A stretch of DNA of 64,000 bases from Acidobacteriota bacterium (GTDB lineage Bacteria; Acidobacteriota; Holophagae; Holophagales; Holophagaceae), in assembly GCA_016195985.1 (NCBI GenBank), contig JACPYP010000016.1, positions 248,001 to 312,000 of the forward strand. The letters are read 5' to 3'. A program made the translations under genes and the position numbers. How positions within the stretch are numbered: position 1 is the stretch's first letter; each line of letters begins with the position of its first letter. Of the stretch, positions 15,415 through 25,570 are shown piece by piece. The notes under the pieces are model-generated. The model made no database searches. It was given only the letters and a program-made list of their open reading frames with translations, and had not been told where the DNA came from.

Positions 15415-17640
15415 ATGGAAAGAGCCACTCAACGACTCCGGGGATACCCGTCCTTGGCATTGCTCCCGCCCCTTCTGGCCCTCGGCGTCCAGTGGGCCCT
15501 GTGGTCCAGCATCAGGCCCTTCGTCTGGTTCCTCTTCTATCCGGCCGTGTTCTTCGCCTCCTGGATCGGGGGCCTGTGGTGGGGTTCCGCCGCGACTCTG
15601 CTGTCCACGCTGATCGTCTGGCGGGTCTTCCTTCCCCCCGGGCATGCCCTCAATACCTATGTTTCCATGGCCGTATTCGCGGCCACGGGGATCCTGTTCA
15701 GCAGGTTCCACCAGACGCTCCGGGATACCCAGGAACTGGCCAAACGGTCTTTGCATGTGAGCGAAGGCCGCTACCAGGGCCTGTTCGAGAACATGACGGC
15801 CGGATTCGCCTGGTGCCGGATGGTGTTCGAGGGGGACGAGGCTGTGGATTTCATCTACCTTGACGTGAACCCTGCCTTCAAGAGCCTGACGGGCCTGAAG
15901 GACGCGCAGGGGCGAAGGGTCTCCGAGGTGATTCCGGGGTTCCGGGAATCCAACCGGGACCTCCTGCTGGCCTACGGGCGGGTCGCCCGCGGGGGGCCCC
16001 CGGAGAGCCTCGAGGCCCAGGTGGAGAGCCTGGACATCTGGTTCTCCATCAATGCCTATTGTCCTGCCCCTGGAGAATTCATCGCCATCTTCGACACCAT
16101 CACGGAGCAGAAGAAGGCGGAAACCGCCCTCCGGGAGCTCAGCCAGCGCCTGGAGCTGGCCACCAAATCCGGGGGTCTTGGCGTGTGGGACTGGGACATC
16201 GTCTCCGGCCAGATGCTTTGGGACGACCGGATGATGGAAATCTACGGGTATTCAAAACAGGCATTCCCGGGAGGGTTGGAGGCCTGGGAGGGGCGCCTGC
16301 ATCCGGATGACCGGGAGTCCGCCGCCCGGGACAGCCAGGCAGCCCTTCTGGGGGAGCGCGAGTACCACAGCGAGTTCCGGATCCTGCTCCCGGATGGGGC
16401 GGTGCGGCATGTCGCGGCGGATGGCGTGGTCCAACGGAATGCCGGAGGGAAGGCCATCCGGATGATCGGGCTGAACCGCGATGTCACCGAGCAATGGCGC
16501 GCGTTTGACCGCCAGCGCCGGATGGAGTCCGAACTGCTCCAGGCCCAGAAGATCGAGAGCCTGGGCAGCCTGGCGAGCGGCGTGGCCCACGACATGAACA
16601 ACGTCCTTTCGGCCATCCTGAGCATCTCTTCGGTGCTGCAGGTCACGCATTCGACCGACGAATCCGCGCTGAAGTCCATGAAGACGCTCGAGCACGCGGC
16701 GCTTCGCGGACGGGACCTGGTGAAGCGCCTGACCAATTTCGTGCGAAAGGATTTGGAGACGCCGCATCTCATCGATCTGAACGCCGTCGTGGAGAGCGAG
16801 ACGGAAATCCTGCACCAGACCCTCCGGCAGAGGGTGGCCCTCGATGTGAATCTGGAATCGGGCCTGGGCTGGATGATGGGCGAGACCAGCACCCTGGGCA
16901 GCGCCGTGATGAACCTTTGCGTGAACGCGGTCGATGCCATGCCGGAAGGGGGCACGCTGAGGCTCAGGACGCGCCGGGAGGGAAGTCGCCACATCGACCT
17001 GATCATTGAGGACACGGGGCATGGCATGAGCCCCGAGACCTTGGCCCACGCCACCGAACCTTTCTACACCACCAAGCCCCCCGGGAAGGGGACCGGGCTT
17101 GGGCTGGCCATGGTCCAGAACATCGTGCGGGCCCATGGCGGCGACCTCTCGATCCAGAGCGCTCCCGGCAGCGGAACCACCATCACCATGCGTTTCCCCG
17201 TCGCGCAGGCGGCTCCGGATTCCGGACGGGAATCCCCCCAGAGCCAGTCCGCGGCCGCGAGTCCGTTGAGCATTCTCATGGTCGACGATGATGCGCTGAT
17301 CCGAACCACGTTCCCCCCGCTGCTTCACGAACTGGGGCATGCGGTGGACGTGGCCGAGGACGGCGCCTCGGTGCTGGCGGCTTTGGACGGGGGGAAGGCC
17401 TACGACCTGGTGGTGCTCGACCACAACATGCCCGGGATGACGGGCGCCCAGGTGCTCGAGGGGATCAAGGCGCGGCATCCGGGCCAGGCGGTCCTGGTCG
17501 TCACGGGCTTCAGGGACGGCGAGCTTGACCAGGCCCTCGCCCGGTGGCCGGATGCCGGCCTCCTCATCAAGCCCCTCACCCGGGAAGAAGTGGTCGGCCG
17601 CCTGGAGCGGCTGGCCCCTGCCTGGAATCCGGGACCCTGA
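15415..17640 (+). CDS. Hybrid sensor histidine kinase (membrane, PAS, kinase, receiver)
   Basis: A 741-residue protein. The N-terminus has several hydrophobic helices within the first 95 residues (ALLPPLLALGVQWALW, YPAVFFASWIGGLWWG), resembling the DUF4118/KdpD-type membrane module. Two PAS-like domains follow, the second with PAS_3 character (SGGLGVWDWDI, MMEIYGY). The kinase core has the H-box GVAHDMNNVLSAI (His near 392), N-box NLCVNAVDAMPEGG and G-boxes DTGHGMS and GKGTGLGLAMVQ. A C-terminal receiver has LMVDDD, the phospho-acceptor Asp in VVLDHNMPG (near 669) and the Lys in LIKPL. The ATG at 15415 has GAGGA 5 bases upstream; a frame open to 15220 lacks this. No output partner is adjacent. 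Confidence 0.87.
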   Translation: MERATQRLRGYPSLALLPPLLALGVQWALWSSIRPFVWFLFYPAVFFASWIGGLWWGSAATLLSTLIVWRVFLPPGHALNTYVSMAVFAATGILFSRFHQTLRDTQELAKRSLHVSEGRYQGLFENMTAGFAWCRMVFEGDEAVDFIYLDVNPAFKSLTGLKDAQGRRVSEVIPGFRESNRDLLLAYGRVARGGPPESLEAQVESLDIWFSINAYCPAPGEFIAIFDTITEQKKAETALRELSQRLELATKSGGLGVWDWDIVSGQMLWDDRMMEIYGYSKQAFPGGLEAWEGRLHPDDRESAARDSQAALLGEREYHSEFRILLPDGAVRHVAADGVVQRNAGGKAIRMIGLNRDVTEQWRAFDRQRRMESELLQAQKIESLGSLASGVAHDMNNVLSAILSISSVLQVTHSTDESALKSMKTLEHAALRGRDLVKRLTNFVRKDLETPHLIDLNAVVESETEILHQTLRQRVALDVNLESGLGWMMGETSTLGSAVMNLCVNAVDAMPEGGTLRLRTRREGSRHIDLIIEDTGHGMSPETLAHATEPFYTTKPPGKGTGLGLAMVQNIVRAHGGDLSIQSAPGSGTTITMRFPVAQAAPDSGRESPQSQSAAASPLSILMVDDDALIRTTFPPLLHELGHAVDVAEDGASVLAALDGGKAYDLVVLDHNMPGMTGAQVLEGIKARHPGQAVLVVTGFRDGELDQALARWPDAGLLIKPLTREEVVGRLERLAPAWNPGP

Positions 17641-17704
17641 GGCTCCTTCGTTTCCCGGCCCTGCCTTTTGCTTTCGTGCGGGAACCTGGCGGACACTACA
17701 GGAT

Positions 17705-18565
17705 ATGGCCCGCCGACCTTCTCCCGACCATGGCCCCAGCTTCAAGGGGTGGACCCGCCCCGGATCCATTCCTCCCGGCGGGGTGGCGCTTGAGGAGGGT
17801 GAAACGCTGGATGGCCTCTGTGGCCATTGGCGCATCTTCCAGCTGGCGAAGGGCAACCGCTTCAGCGTGGATGACCTGGTGACGGCCTGGTACGGCACCA
17901 CCTGGTGCCCCCGGCCCGAGCGCATCGCGGATCTGGGCTCGGGCATCGGCAGCGTGGCCCTCCTTTCGGCCTGGCGCTGCCCCGGGGCTGTGGTGCATAC
18001 CGTGGAGGCCCAGGAGCAGAGCCTGCGCCTGGCCCGCAAGAGCATCCGCTACAACGGGCAGGAGGGCAGAGTCTTCCCGAGGCTGGGCGACCTGCGGGAC
18101 CCGGGCCTCTTCGCGGAGGAGACACCCTTCGATCTGGTGACGGGCACGCCGCCCTATTGGCCCGAGGGCGACCGCCTGCCGGCGGCGCACTCTCAATCCG
18201 TGCCCGCCAGGCTGGAGGTGCGCGGCTGCATCGCGGACTACGCCCAGGCGGCGGCGCGCCTGCTGGCGCCTGGAGGCGTCTTCGCCTGCGTGTTCCCCAA
18301 CGACCAGCGCGGGCGGGCCCTCGCGGCTTTGCGCGAAGCTGGCCTGCTCTGCCTCCACCGCCGGGAGATCGTCTTCAAGGATGGCGAGCCCTACGGCCTG
18401 GATGTCTTCGCCGCCGGCCGGCGGCAGGACTACCCGGAGGATTTCGAAACCCGCGCCCAGTGCCCCGAGGCCGAGGCGTCCATCCTGATCCGCCGGGCCG
18501 ACGGCAGCGTGGACCCGGGCATCGCCCGCCTCCGCCTTGCTCTGGGCTTCCCGCCCGGCCTCTAA
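17705..18565 (+). CDS. N6-adenine methyltransferase, TrmN6/YfiC-like
   Basis: A 286-residue Class I SAM-dependent methyltransferase. Motif I is ADLGSGIGSVALL, followed by acidic motif II (TVEAQEQS). The catalytic motif IV reads VTGTPPYWPEG instead of the usual NPPY/F. The stretch KGNRFSVDDLVTAWYG at residues 50-65 is typical of tRNA(1Val) A37 N6-methylases, so tRNA is the best guess for substrate; rRNA or a protein Gln/N-methyl target is possible. ATG 17705 is taken because the protein then starts like its relatives and ACAGGAT precedes it. The gene lies between a sensor kinase and motA with no clear functional link. Confidence 0.75.
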   Translation: MARRPSPDHGPSFKGWTRPGSIPPGGVALEEGETLDGLCGHWRIFQLAKGNRFSVDDLVTAWYGTTWCPRPERIADLGSGIGSVALLSAWRCPGAVVHTVEAQEQSLRLARKSIRYNGQEGRVFPRLGDLRDPGLFAEETPFDLVTGTPPYWPEGDRLPAAHSQSVPARLEVRGCIADYAQAAARLLAPGGVFACVFPNDQRGRALAALREAGLLCLHRREIVFKDGEPYGLDVFAAGRRQDYPEDFETRAQCPEAEASILIRRADGSVDPGIARLRLALGFPPGL

Positions 18566-18632
18566 TGGTCAATGCTGGGGTGCCCGGCCGGTTCTGCCGA
18601 TAGCGGCGGGGAGGACGGGGGAGGGTGGTTCC

Positions 18633-19400
18633 ATGGATCGAGGCAGTTTCCTGGGTGTCTTGCTGGGCTTCGCGCTGCTGGCGGTGGCCATCGGACTGGG
18701 GCCCAATCCGCGCATCTTCTTCCATCCGGCCAGTACCGTGGTGGTGGTGGGCGGGGTCATCGCCGCGACCATGATCCGCTTCACGCTGGAGCACGTGAGT
18801 TATGCCTTCACCATCGCCAGCCGCGCCTTCTTCACGCGGGCCCCGGGCACCCAGGCCCTCGTATCCCAGATCGTGGGCCTGTCCCAGCGCGCCCGCCGCG
18901 AGGGCCTGCTGAACATGGAAAAGGCCATGGACGTGGAGGGCTTCCTGTCCAAGGGGCTGCGCATGGTGGTGGACCAGGAGAGCCGGGAGCATATCCACGG
19001 CGTGCTGGCGGCGGAGCTGCGGGCCACCCAGGACCGGCACCTGCAGGGCCAGGAGATCTTCCGGTTCATCGCCCTCAGCGCGCCCTCCTTCGGCATGGTG
19101 GGCACCCTCATCGGCATGGTGCAGCTCTTCGCCAGCCTCAAGGATCCCTCCAACGTGGGCGGGGCGATGGCCCTCTGTCTGCTGTCCACGCTCTACGGCG
19201 CCGTCATCGCCTACCTGCTGGCCATCCCCATCGCGGGGAAACTCGAACTGCGCAGCAAAGAGGAGCTTCAGCTCAAGCACATCATGATGGAGGGCATCCT
19301 GGGCATCCAGGCGGAAATGCATCCAGCGGCCCTGGAGGCCCAGCTGAACGCCTTCCTCGCGCCGAAGGAGCGGGGGCAGGAGCGGCGGGCCCGTGGTTAA
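18633..19400 (+). CDS. motA: Flagellar stator protein MotA
   Basis: A 255-residue inner-membrane stator subunit that conducts ions with MotB to drive the flagellar motor. Four TM helices are visible (FLGVLLGFALLAVAIGL, FHPASTVVVVGGVIAA, and the late pair in PSFGMVGTLIGMVQLFASL and GGAMALCLLSTLYGAVIAYL). The cytoplasmic loop includes RAFFTRAPG and the torque-generating charged region. The ATG at 18633 follows GGGAGGG. The 3' end overlaps the motB GTG start by 8 bases, indicating translational coupling. No other flagellar genes are in the window; the same family also covers PomA-type proteins. Confidence 0.87.
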   Translation: MDRGSFLGVLLGFALLAVAIGLGPNPRIFFHPASTVVVVGGVIAATMIRFTLEHVSYAFTIASRAFFTRAPGTQALVSQIVGLSQRARREGLLNMEKAMDVEGFLSKGLRMVVDQESREHIHGVLAAELRATQDRHLQGQEIFRFIALSAPSFGMVGTLIGMVQLFASLKDPSNVGGAMALCLLSTLYGAVIAYLLAIPIAGKLELRSKEELQLKHIMMEGILGIQAEMHPAALEAQLNAFLAPKERGQERRARG

Positions 19401-20091
19401 CCTCGCGCCGATGCGGTTCGCCCGCCGCAAGGCGGACCTGGAGTCGCTGTGGCTGGTGACCTTCGCGGACCTGATGGTGCAGCTCATGGCCTTCTTCGCC
19501 CTGCTCTATTCGTTTTCCGTCTCGGACCAGTCCAAACTCCAGCAGGCTTTGACCTCCATCCAGAAGGCCCTGGGCGTGAAGGCTCAGGTGGTGAAGCCCC
19601 AAGCACCCACGGTGGCAGGCCACGGCATTCTGCAAGGCTCCCAGGGGCTGGATCCGGCGAAGGCCGAAGACCTGGAAAAGCTGCTCAGCGATGCCCAGGC
19701 CAGCGAAGGCCGTGACGTGGGTTCCCGGCTGCGCATCGTGACCTTCCGGGGCTCGCTCATCTTCGAGGAGGGCAGCGCCGCGCTGACCTCCGGCAGCGAT
19801 GTGCTGCTCACCCGCTTGTCGGAGCTGGCCTTCCGGTACCAGGGCTTCACCCTCGTCTGCGAGGGCCACGCCGCCCCGGGAGAAAAGGGCCGGGGCATGG
19901 ATGCCCTGGAGCTCAGCTCCCAGCGCGCCATGGCGGCCCAGCGCTACCTGGCGGGCATCGGCCTGAGCCCGGCCCGCCTCGCCTCCGAAGCGCGCGGCGA
20001 CAGCCAGCCCGAAGGGGATGGCGCCAGCCCCGAAGGCAGGGCCCTGGAGCGGCGCGTGACCTTCCGGTTCCAGAGGGTGGCGGAACGCTGA
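19393..20091 (+). CDS. motB: Flagellar stator protein MotB (OmpA-like peptidoglycan anchor)
   Basis: A 232-residue protein with one N-terminal TM helix carrying the proton-binding aspartate (LVTFADLMVQLMAFFALLY, Asp near 26). A plug/linker and a C-terminal OmpA-like domain follow, recognisable from LIFEEGSAALTSGSD, LVCEGHAAPG and ALELSSQRAMAAQRYL. The GTG at 19393 is preferred because it overlaps motA and has AGGAG upstream; an ATG at 19411 would still keep the TM helix. The domain order and length are normal for MotB, and no residue important for ion flow appears lost. Confidence 0.87.
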   Translation: MVNLAPMRFARRKADLESLWLVTFADLMVQLMAFFALLYSFSVSDQSKLQQALTSIQKALGVKAQVVKPQAPTVAGHGILQGSQGLDPAKAEDLEKLLSDAQASEGRDVGSRLRIVTFRGSLIFEEGSAALTSGSDVLLTRLSELAFRYQGFTLVCEGHAAPGEKGRGMDALELSSQRAMAAQRYLAGIGLSPARLASEARGDSQPEGDGASPEGRALERRVTFRFQRVAER

Positions 20092-20156
20092 GCGGATCTT
20101 CAGCCAAGCTCAAGACCTGGCCCCGGATGTCGTAGAGGATCCGGTAAGGACACGAT

Positions 20157-23100
20157 TTGATCCGCATCGGCTCACTCTTCCGCAGGGAGTGCTTCGCATT
20201 GGCCCTGGCGCTCCCCTGTTCCGCCGGCGGGCTCGAGATCCTCATGCGGCCGGCCCATCAGGTGTATTCCACCAAGGACGGGCTGCCCCAGAACACCATC
20301 CACGCCTCGGCGGTGGAGCCGGGCACGGGGCGGTTGTGGGTGGCCACCCAGGATGGTCTGGCCCACTTCAACGGGCAGCAGTGGCGGCCCCTCTCCCTGC
20401 CCAACCGGCAAGTGGCGAACTACGTGCGGACGCTGGCCTTCGACGGCAAGGGCGCGCTATGGGCGGGCACCAACGGCGACGGGTTGTTCCGCTTCCAGAA
20501 TCAGCGCTGGGAATCCTTTCTGGCCGATGGCCGGTTGCCCGTGGACCGGGTGAACCAGATGCTGGCCAGCTCCGGCGGAGAAAGTATCTGGATCGGCACC
20601 CACGGGCAGGGCCTCTGGCGTTTCCATGAAGGCGCCTTTTCGCCGGTGGCCACACCCCAGGGCGCGGGCGGCGGCATCGTTTGGGCCCTGCTCGACGGGC
20701 GCTGGGATGGCCGGCCGCGCCTGTGGGTGGGGATGGAAGGCGCGCTGGTCTACCTGGAGGAGGGCCGTTGGCAACGGCAGGACCTCCCGCCGGGGTTGCA
20801 GGGGGTTTCCATCAACAGCCTGTGGGTGGAGCCCAACGAACGCCGTCTCTGGATCGGCAGCTGGGGCAAAGGGGTCTGGCGGCTGGAGGGGGGGCATTGG
20901 ACCGCCTTCGGCCGCGCCCGGGGGCTGGTGGACAGCCAGGTGACCTCCCTCGTCGCCACCGCCGGCGGCGATCCGCGCCGGTGGACGCTCTGGGCGGGCA
21001 CGTTCAGCGGCTTGATGCGGTGGGATGGCCAGGCATGGCAGCCGGTGGGACGGCGGGGCGAGGTCTTTCAGCGACCCATCTACAGCCTGCTGAACACCCG
21101 CTGGAACGCGGGCGCCGAGTCCCTCTGGGTGGGCACCCGGGGCGGAGGCTTGGCCCGCCTCGACCTGGGCCGCTGGCAAAGCCTGGATGACGCTTCGGGA
21201 CTGCCTTCCAATGAAATCCGGGCCATCGTTTCCACATCACGGAAGGGGCTCGATCCGGACATCTGGGTGGGCGCGGAACGGGGCGGCCTGCTCCACCTCC
21301 AGCGCTCCGGGCTCCGGGAAATCCCGCTGCCGGGCGGGGCCCAGGGCATCCACAGCCTGCTGCCGGTCTCCGGTCCAGAGGGTACCGCCATCTGGGTGGG
21401 CAGCCGCGTCAACGGCATCTTCCGCTGGCAGAGCGGCCGCTGGGAGCGGGTGTCCGCGCGCGGGCTTCCGCCGGTGGACGTGCTGGCCCTGGCCCAGGTG
21501 GAATGGGAACCGGGCCGCTTCCGCGTGTTCGCGGGCACCACCCGGGGTCTGTTCTGGTTCGATGGGATCGCCTGGCAGCCGGCCGGGGGCCCGGCCCTGG
21601 CTGGGGCCTTCATCCAATGCCTGCATGCGCCTCCGGAAGATCCCCGGGCGCTGTGGGTGGGCACGCGGGCCCTGGGCCTGGTCCGGCTGGACGCCAGGGG
21701 CAGGGCCCAGTTCGGATTGGCCGAGGGCCTTCCCAATCCCTGGGTGCGCGATGTGGCCTTTCGCCGGGTGAAGGGTGTCCGGGAAGTCTGGATCGCCACG
21801 GCCGGCGGCCTGGTCATTCTGGACGAGGCCACGGGCCGGATCAGCACCGCGGACGCGCTGCCGGTGCTGGACAGCACGACTGGGAAGGCGGAGCGCTTCG
21901 ACAGCCTCGCCATCGGCGGCCTTCCCAGCCAGGTGGTCAACCAGATCGAATTCGACGGCCAGGGGCGCGGCTACCTCATGACCACCCGGGGCCTGGTGCG
22001 TCTTGAAGCGCGGGGGGACGGCACCTGGTCACGGGATATCTACAACGAGGAGGATGGCCTGCCGGAGGGCGAGGGCGTTCCCGGCGCCGCCTGCCTGGAT
22101 CCGCTGGGGCGCATGTGGATCGGCACCACCGCAGGGCTCGCGGTGCTGGACGCCGCGCGGGAGCTCCGCGACCAGTCCGCCAAGCGGCTGCGTCTCGAAT
22201 CCGTGCACGGCGGGGGAAGGGCCGTCACCACGGAACCCTCGCAGGCTTTCTCCCACCTGTTCAAGGACTGGTCCTTCGAGGCCGCTCTGATGGGTTTCAC
22301 CCGCAACGACCGCGCGCGCTACCGCTTCCAGCTGGAGGGCTACGAGGAGGTTCCAGGCCCCTGGACCGCGGAGCGGAGGCGCATCTACACGAACCTGGAC
22401 CCCGGGCGCTACCGCCTGCACATCTGGGCGGTGGACGGGTGGGGGAACGCCAGCCCGCCCCTGGTCTGGGAATTCCTGGTACGGTCCTCGCCCTGGGCCG
22501 CCTGGTGGGCCCGCATGCTTGAAGCGCTCCTGGCCGCAGGGGCCATTCTCGGCCTCGTCCGCTGGCGCGTGCGGCTCCTGCGCGTGCATACGCTGGAGCT
22601 GGAAAGAGCCGTGGAAAGCCGCACCCGCGAACTGGCGGATGCCCGCGACGCGGCCATCACGGCCAACCGGCACAAGTCCGATTTCCTCGCCGTGATGAGC
22701 CACGAGGTGAGGACCCCCCTCAATGGCATTCTCGGCATGTCCGATCTTCTCGAAGACACCCCGCTCGACCCGGTACAGCGGGAGTACGTGGAGGCCATCC
22801 GCATCTCCAACCACCATCTTTCCTCGCTCATCAATGACGTGCTGGATCTCTCCAAGATCGAAGCCGACCACCTGGAGCTGGAGGCGGTGCCCTTCGACCT
22901 GGTGCGGGAGATCGAGGATGTGGTCTCGCCCGTGGCTTCCGTGGCGCGGGGCAAGGGCGTGGAATTCGTCTGCGACCTGCCCGGGAACCTGCCCGCCCAA
23001 CTGCGCGGCGATCCCACGCGTCTGAGGCAGGTGCTGCTCAACCTCTTGAACAATGCCGTGAAGTTCACCACCGAGGGCAGGGTGGCGTTGCGCTGCATCA

Positions 23101-24128
23101 TCCTGGCGGCGGCGCCGCTGCGCCTGCGCTTCGACATCGAAGACACCGGCCGCGGCATTCCCGAGGCGGTCCAGGGCAAGCTCTTCGAACCCTTCCAGCA
23201 GGCGGATGCCTCCACCAACCGCGAGTTCGGCGGCACGGGGCTGGGCTTGGCCATCTGCAAGCGGCTGGCGGAGAAGATGGGCGGCGCCATCCGTTTCTCC
23301 AGCCGGGAGGGACAGGGCTCCACCTTCAGCCTCGAACTGGCCTTCGAGCCCCTGGCGCCGTCGGCGGCCCTGGGGCCGGTCGCGCCGGTGGTGCTTTGCA
23401 TGAGGCCCTCCAGGAGCCGCGACGCATTGGTGCGGCTGCTGCAGGACTGGGCCGTGGAGATCGCCGCGCTGTTTTCTCCGGAGCAGCTGGCCGCTGGGAT
23501 CGGCCACTGGCCGGGCGGCCAGGCGCCCAGGCTGCTGCTGGACGCCGAAAGCCTCGAGGTTGTTTCGGCCCTGGGCGGGGGGCTCCCCGAGGGCATCCGC
23601 GTCGGGGTGCTGGCCGCCATGGATGCCCTGCCGCGGCTCGCGGCGGCGGCGGCCGCGGGGCAGTTCCAGATTCTCACCAATCCCTGGCGCCAGGAGGGGC
23701 TCCGGGATTTCGTCCTGGGCGCCCATGGGCAGCGCCCGGAGGAACCCAAGCCCAGCGGCGCTTTCCAAGGCAGGGTGCTGGTGGTCGACGACCACCCGAT
23801 CAACCGGAAGGTCATGCGCGCCATGCTGCAGAAGATGGGACTGGTGGCCCTGGAGGCAACCGGAGGCCGGGAGGCGCTGGACTGTCTCGCCGTCGAGGCG
23901 GTGGACCTGGTCCTCATGGACTGCGAGATGCCCGGCATGGATGGTTTTGAAACCACGCGGAGGCTGCGGGAGCATTCGCGGATTCCCGTGGTGGCCCTCA
24001 CGGCCCATGTGCTGGAGGGCACCCGGGAAAAGTGCCTCGCCGCGGGCATGGACGAGTACCTCTCCAAGCCCATCAAGCAGGAGGCGCTGGGGCAGGCCCT
24101 GAGGCGGTGGCTGCCTACTGGAACCTGA
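20157..24128 (+). CDS. Giant propeller-type hybrid two-component sensor kinase
   Basis: A 1323-residue one-protein signalling system. A signal peptide leads to two periplasmic seven-bladed-type propellers made of Reg_prop repeats (recurring LWVGT, IWVGS, GLWRF-like blades up to about residue 690). A Y_Y_Y domain ([16 protein letters not shown]) and one TM helix near 780-803 follow. The kinase core has [15 protein letters not shown] (His 849), a HATPase with [10 protein letters not shown] and [12 protein letters not shown], and then a degenerate receiver-like segment (1075-1190) without acidic pocket residues. A complete receiver follows, with [11 protein letters not shown] and [11 protein letters not shown] (Asp near 1255). 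The start is TTG with AAGGA upstream. The architecture resembles glycan-sensing systems, but no DNA-binding output is present and the ligand is unknown. The 3' end overlaps the convergent peptidase gene by 14 bases. Confidence 0.85.
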   Translation: MIRIGSLFRRECFALALALPCSAGGLEILMRPAHQVYSTKDGLPQNTIHASAVEPGTGRLWVATQDGLAHFNGQQWRPLSLPNRQVANYVRTLAFDGKGALWAGTNGDGLFRFQNQRWESFLADGRLPVDRVNQMLASSGGESIWIGTHGQGLWRFHEGAFSPVATPQGAGGGIVWALLDGRWDGRPRLWVGMEGALVYLEEGRWQRQDLPPGLQGVSINSLWVEPNERRLWIGSWGKGVWRLEGGHWTAFGRARGLVDSQVTSLVATAGGDPRRWTLWAGTFSGLMRWDGQAWQPVGRRGEVFQRPIYSLLNTRWNAGAESLWVGTRGGGLARLDLGRWQSLDDASGLPSNEIRAIVSTSRKGLDPDIWVGAERGGLLHLQRSGLREIPLPGGAQGIHSLLPVSGPEGTAIWVGSRVNGIFRWQSGRWERVSARGLPPVDVLALAQVEWEPGRFRVFAGTTRGLFWFDGIAWQPAGGPALAGAFIQCLHAPPEDPRALWVGTRALGLVRLDARGRAQFGLAEGLPNPWVRDVAFRRVKGVREVWIATAGGLVILDEATGRISTADALPVLDSTTGKAERFDSLAIGGLPSQVVNQIEFDGQGRGYLMTTRGLVRLEARGDGTWSRDIYNEEDGLPEGEGVPGAACLDPLGRMWIGTTAGLAVLDAARELRDQSAKRLRLESVHGGGRAVTTEPSQAFSHLFKDWSFEAALMGFTRNDRARYRFQLEGYEEVPGPWTAERRRIYTNLDPGRYRLHIWAVDGWGNASPPLVWEFLVRSSPWAAWWARMLEALLAAGAILGLVRWRVRLLRVHTLELERAVESRTRELADARDAAITANRHKSDFLAVMSHEVRTPLNGILGMSDLLEDTPLDPVQREYVEAIRISNHHLSSLINDVLDLSKIEADHLELEAVPFDLVREIEDVVSPVASVARGKGVEFVCDLPGNLPAQLRGDPTRLRQVLLNLLNNAVKFTTEGRVALRCIILAAAPLRLRFDIEDTGRGIPEAVQGKLFEPFQQADASTNREFGGTGLGLAICKRLAEKMGGAIRFSSREGQGSTFSLELAFEPLAPSAALGPVAPVVLCMRPSRSRDALVRLLQDWAVEIAALFSPEQLAAGIGHWPGGQAPRLLLDAESLEVVSALGGGLPEGIRVGVLAAMDALPRLAAAAAAGQFQILTNPWRQEGLRDFVLGAHGQRPEEPKPSGAFQGRVLVVDDHPINRKVMRAMLQKMGLVALEATGGREALDCLAVEAVDLVLMDCEMPGMDGFETTRRLREHSRIPVVALTAHVLEGTREKCLAAGMDEYLSKPIKQEALGQALRRWLPTGT

Positions 24129-25482
24129 CGTCCGATTGGGCCAGGGCGTAGGCGAAGGTGGCCAGGGCCGCGGCGTTGTGGGCCAGGTCATCCTTGTCCA
24201 CCTTGTCGAAGGTGTCGGCCTCGGTGTGGTGGATGTCGAAGTAGTGGGAGGCGATGTGCTCCATGCCGATGCCCGTCACGCCTTCGCGGACCATGGGGCT
24301 CACGTCGGCGCCGGAACCGCCCAGGCGGAGGGCCACCTTGAAGGGCTCCAGCACCGCGCCCACCTGCTTCAGGGATTCCAGGGCCTTGGCCTTGGCTTCG
24401 GGCGTGGCCTTGCGCAGGTCCAGATCGAAGGCGGCCACTTTCTCGCTGCCGGAGTCGCTTTCGATGGCGGCGATGATGTTCTTGAATTCGGCCCGGTGCG
24501 CGTCGCGGTAGGCCTGGCCTCCCCGGAGGCCGTTTTCTTCGTTGGTCCAGAGCACCACGCGGATGGTGCGGCGGGGCTTGAGGCCCAGGCTCTGGATCAG
24601 GCGGATGGCCTCCATGGAGATGACCGTGCCCGCGCCGTCGTCCTGGGCGCCCTGGCCCACGTCCCAGCTGTCCAGGTGGCCGCTGAGGAGGATCACTTCT
24701 TCGGGCTTTTCGGTGCCGCGGATCTCGCCGACCACGTTGGCGGAGGGGGCGTCCGGCAGCATTTTCGCGCCCATCTCCAGCTTCATCTGGATGCGCTCGC
24801 CCCGCTGCTGCATGCGCCGCATCTGGGTGGAGGCCTCGATGGTGACGGCGGCGGTGGGGATTTTCGGATAGGCGGGATCGTAATCCATGGCCCCGGTGTG
24901 GGGCGTGTCCAGGCTCACGGGGCCCACGGAGCGCACCAGGGCGGCCGCCGCGCCGTACTTCGCGGCCTTGGCTGCGCCGTCGTGGCGGTAGGCCACGGTG
25001 TGGCCGTAGCCCTTGTAGGGCACGTCGAAGAGGACGATCTTGCCCTTCACGGCCTCGCCCAGCTTGTCCAGTTCGTCGAAGGAACCCACCACCACCACGT
25101 CGGCGGTGAGGCCGCCTTCGGGGGTTCCCACGCTGCCGCCCAGGCCCAGGATGTGGAGGCGGTGCGGCGCGGGAAGGAGAAGGTTCGCCGACTCATGGCC
25201 GCGCACCCAGTGGGGCACCATGACAGGTTCCGCATGGACATTGGCCAGGCCCGCGGCCTTCAGGCGGTTTTGGGCCCAGGCGATGGCCTGGTCCAGCTGG
25301 GGTGAACCGGACAGCCGGTGTCCAATGCGGTCGCAGAGCCACGCCAGGTCCTCATAGGCGCCGTAGGTGCGGAAGGCCTCGGCGCGCAGGCGCTCGGAGG
25401 CGCCGCGGAGGGCCCCCGGCGAAGACTGGGCGCCGAGGGAGGCGGCGGCGAGAAGGGCGAGGAGGCAATGGGCTGGGCGCAT
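24115..25482 (-). CDS. Exported M28 zinc aminopeptidase/carboxypeptidase Q-like peptidase
   Basis: A 455-residue exported peptidase. Signal peptide ([15 protein letters not shown]), then an M28 fold interrupted by a PA insert (around residues 110-220, including [18 protein letters not shown]). The two-zinc site is complete: His in [12 protein letters not shown], Asp in GAQDDGAGT, Glu pair in [10 protein letters not shown], Asp in AIESDSGS, His in [11 protein letters not shown]. The overall pattern and order resemble plasma glutamate carboxypeptidase (carboxypeptidase Q), which acts on dipeptides. It probably acts in the periplasm or outside the cell for peptide scavenging. It is followed on the same strand by two further exported-protein genes that need not be cotranscribed with it. 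Confidence 0.87.
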   Translation of the reverse strand: MRPAHCLLALLAAASLGAQSSPGALRGASERLRAEAFRTYGAYEDLAWLCDRIGHRLSGSPQLDQAIAWAQNRLKAAGLANVHAEPVMVPHWVRGHESANLLLPAPHRLHILGLGGSVGTPEGGLTADVVVVGSFDELDKLGEAVKGKIVLFDVPYKGYGHTVAYRHDGAAKAAKYGAAAALVRSVGPVSLDTPHTGAMDYDPAYPKIPTAAVTIEASTQMRRMQQRGERIQMKLEMGAKMLPDAPSANVVGEIRGTEKPEEVILLSGHLDSWDVGQGAQDDGAGTVISMEAIRLIQSLGLKPRRTIRVVLWTNEENGLRGGQAYRDAHRAEFKNIIAAIESDSGSEKVAAFDLDLRKATPEAKAKALESLKQVGAVLEPFKVALRLGGSGADVSPMVREGVTGIGMEHIASHYFDIHHTEADTFDKVDKDDLAHNAAALATFAYALAQSDVRFQ

Positions 25483-25570
25483 GCCTCATAATAATGGGTA
25501 GACGCAGGCCGTCACGGTTTTTTTGCCCGGCCCGCGGGGTGGTCCGGAACCCGAGGACGAAGCAGGTTGC

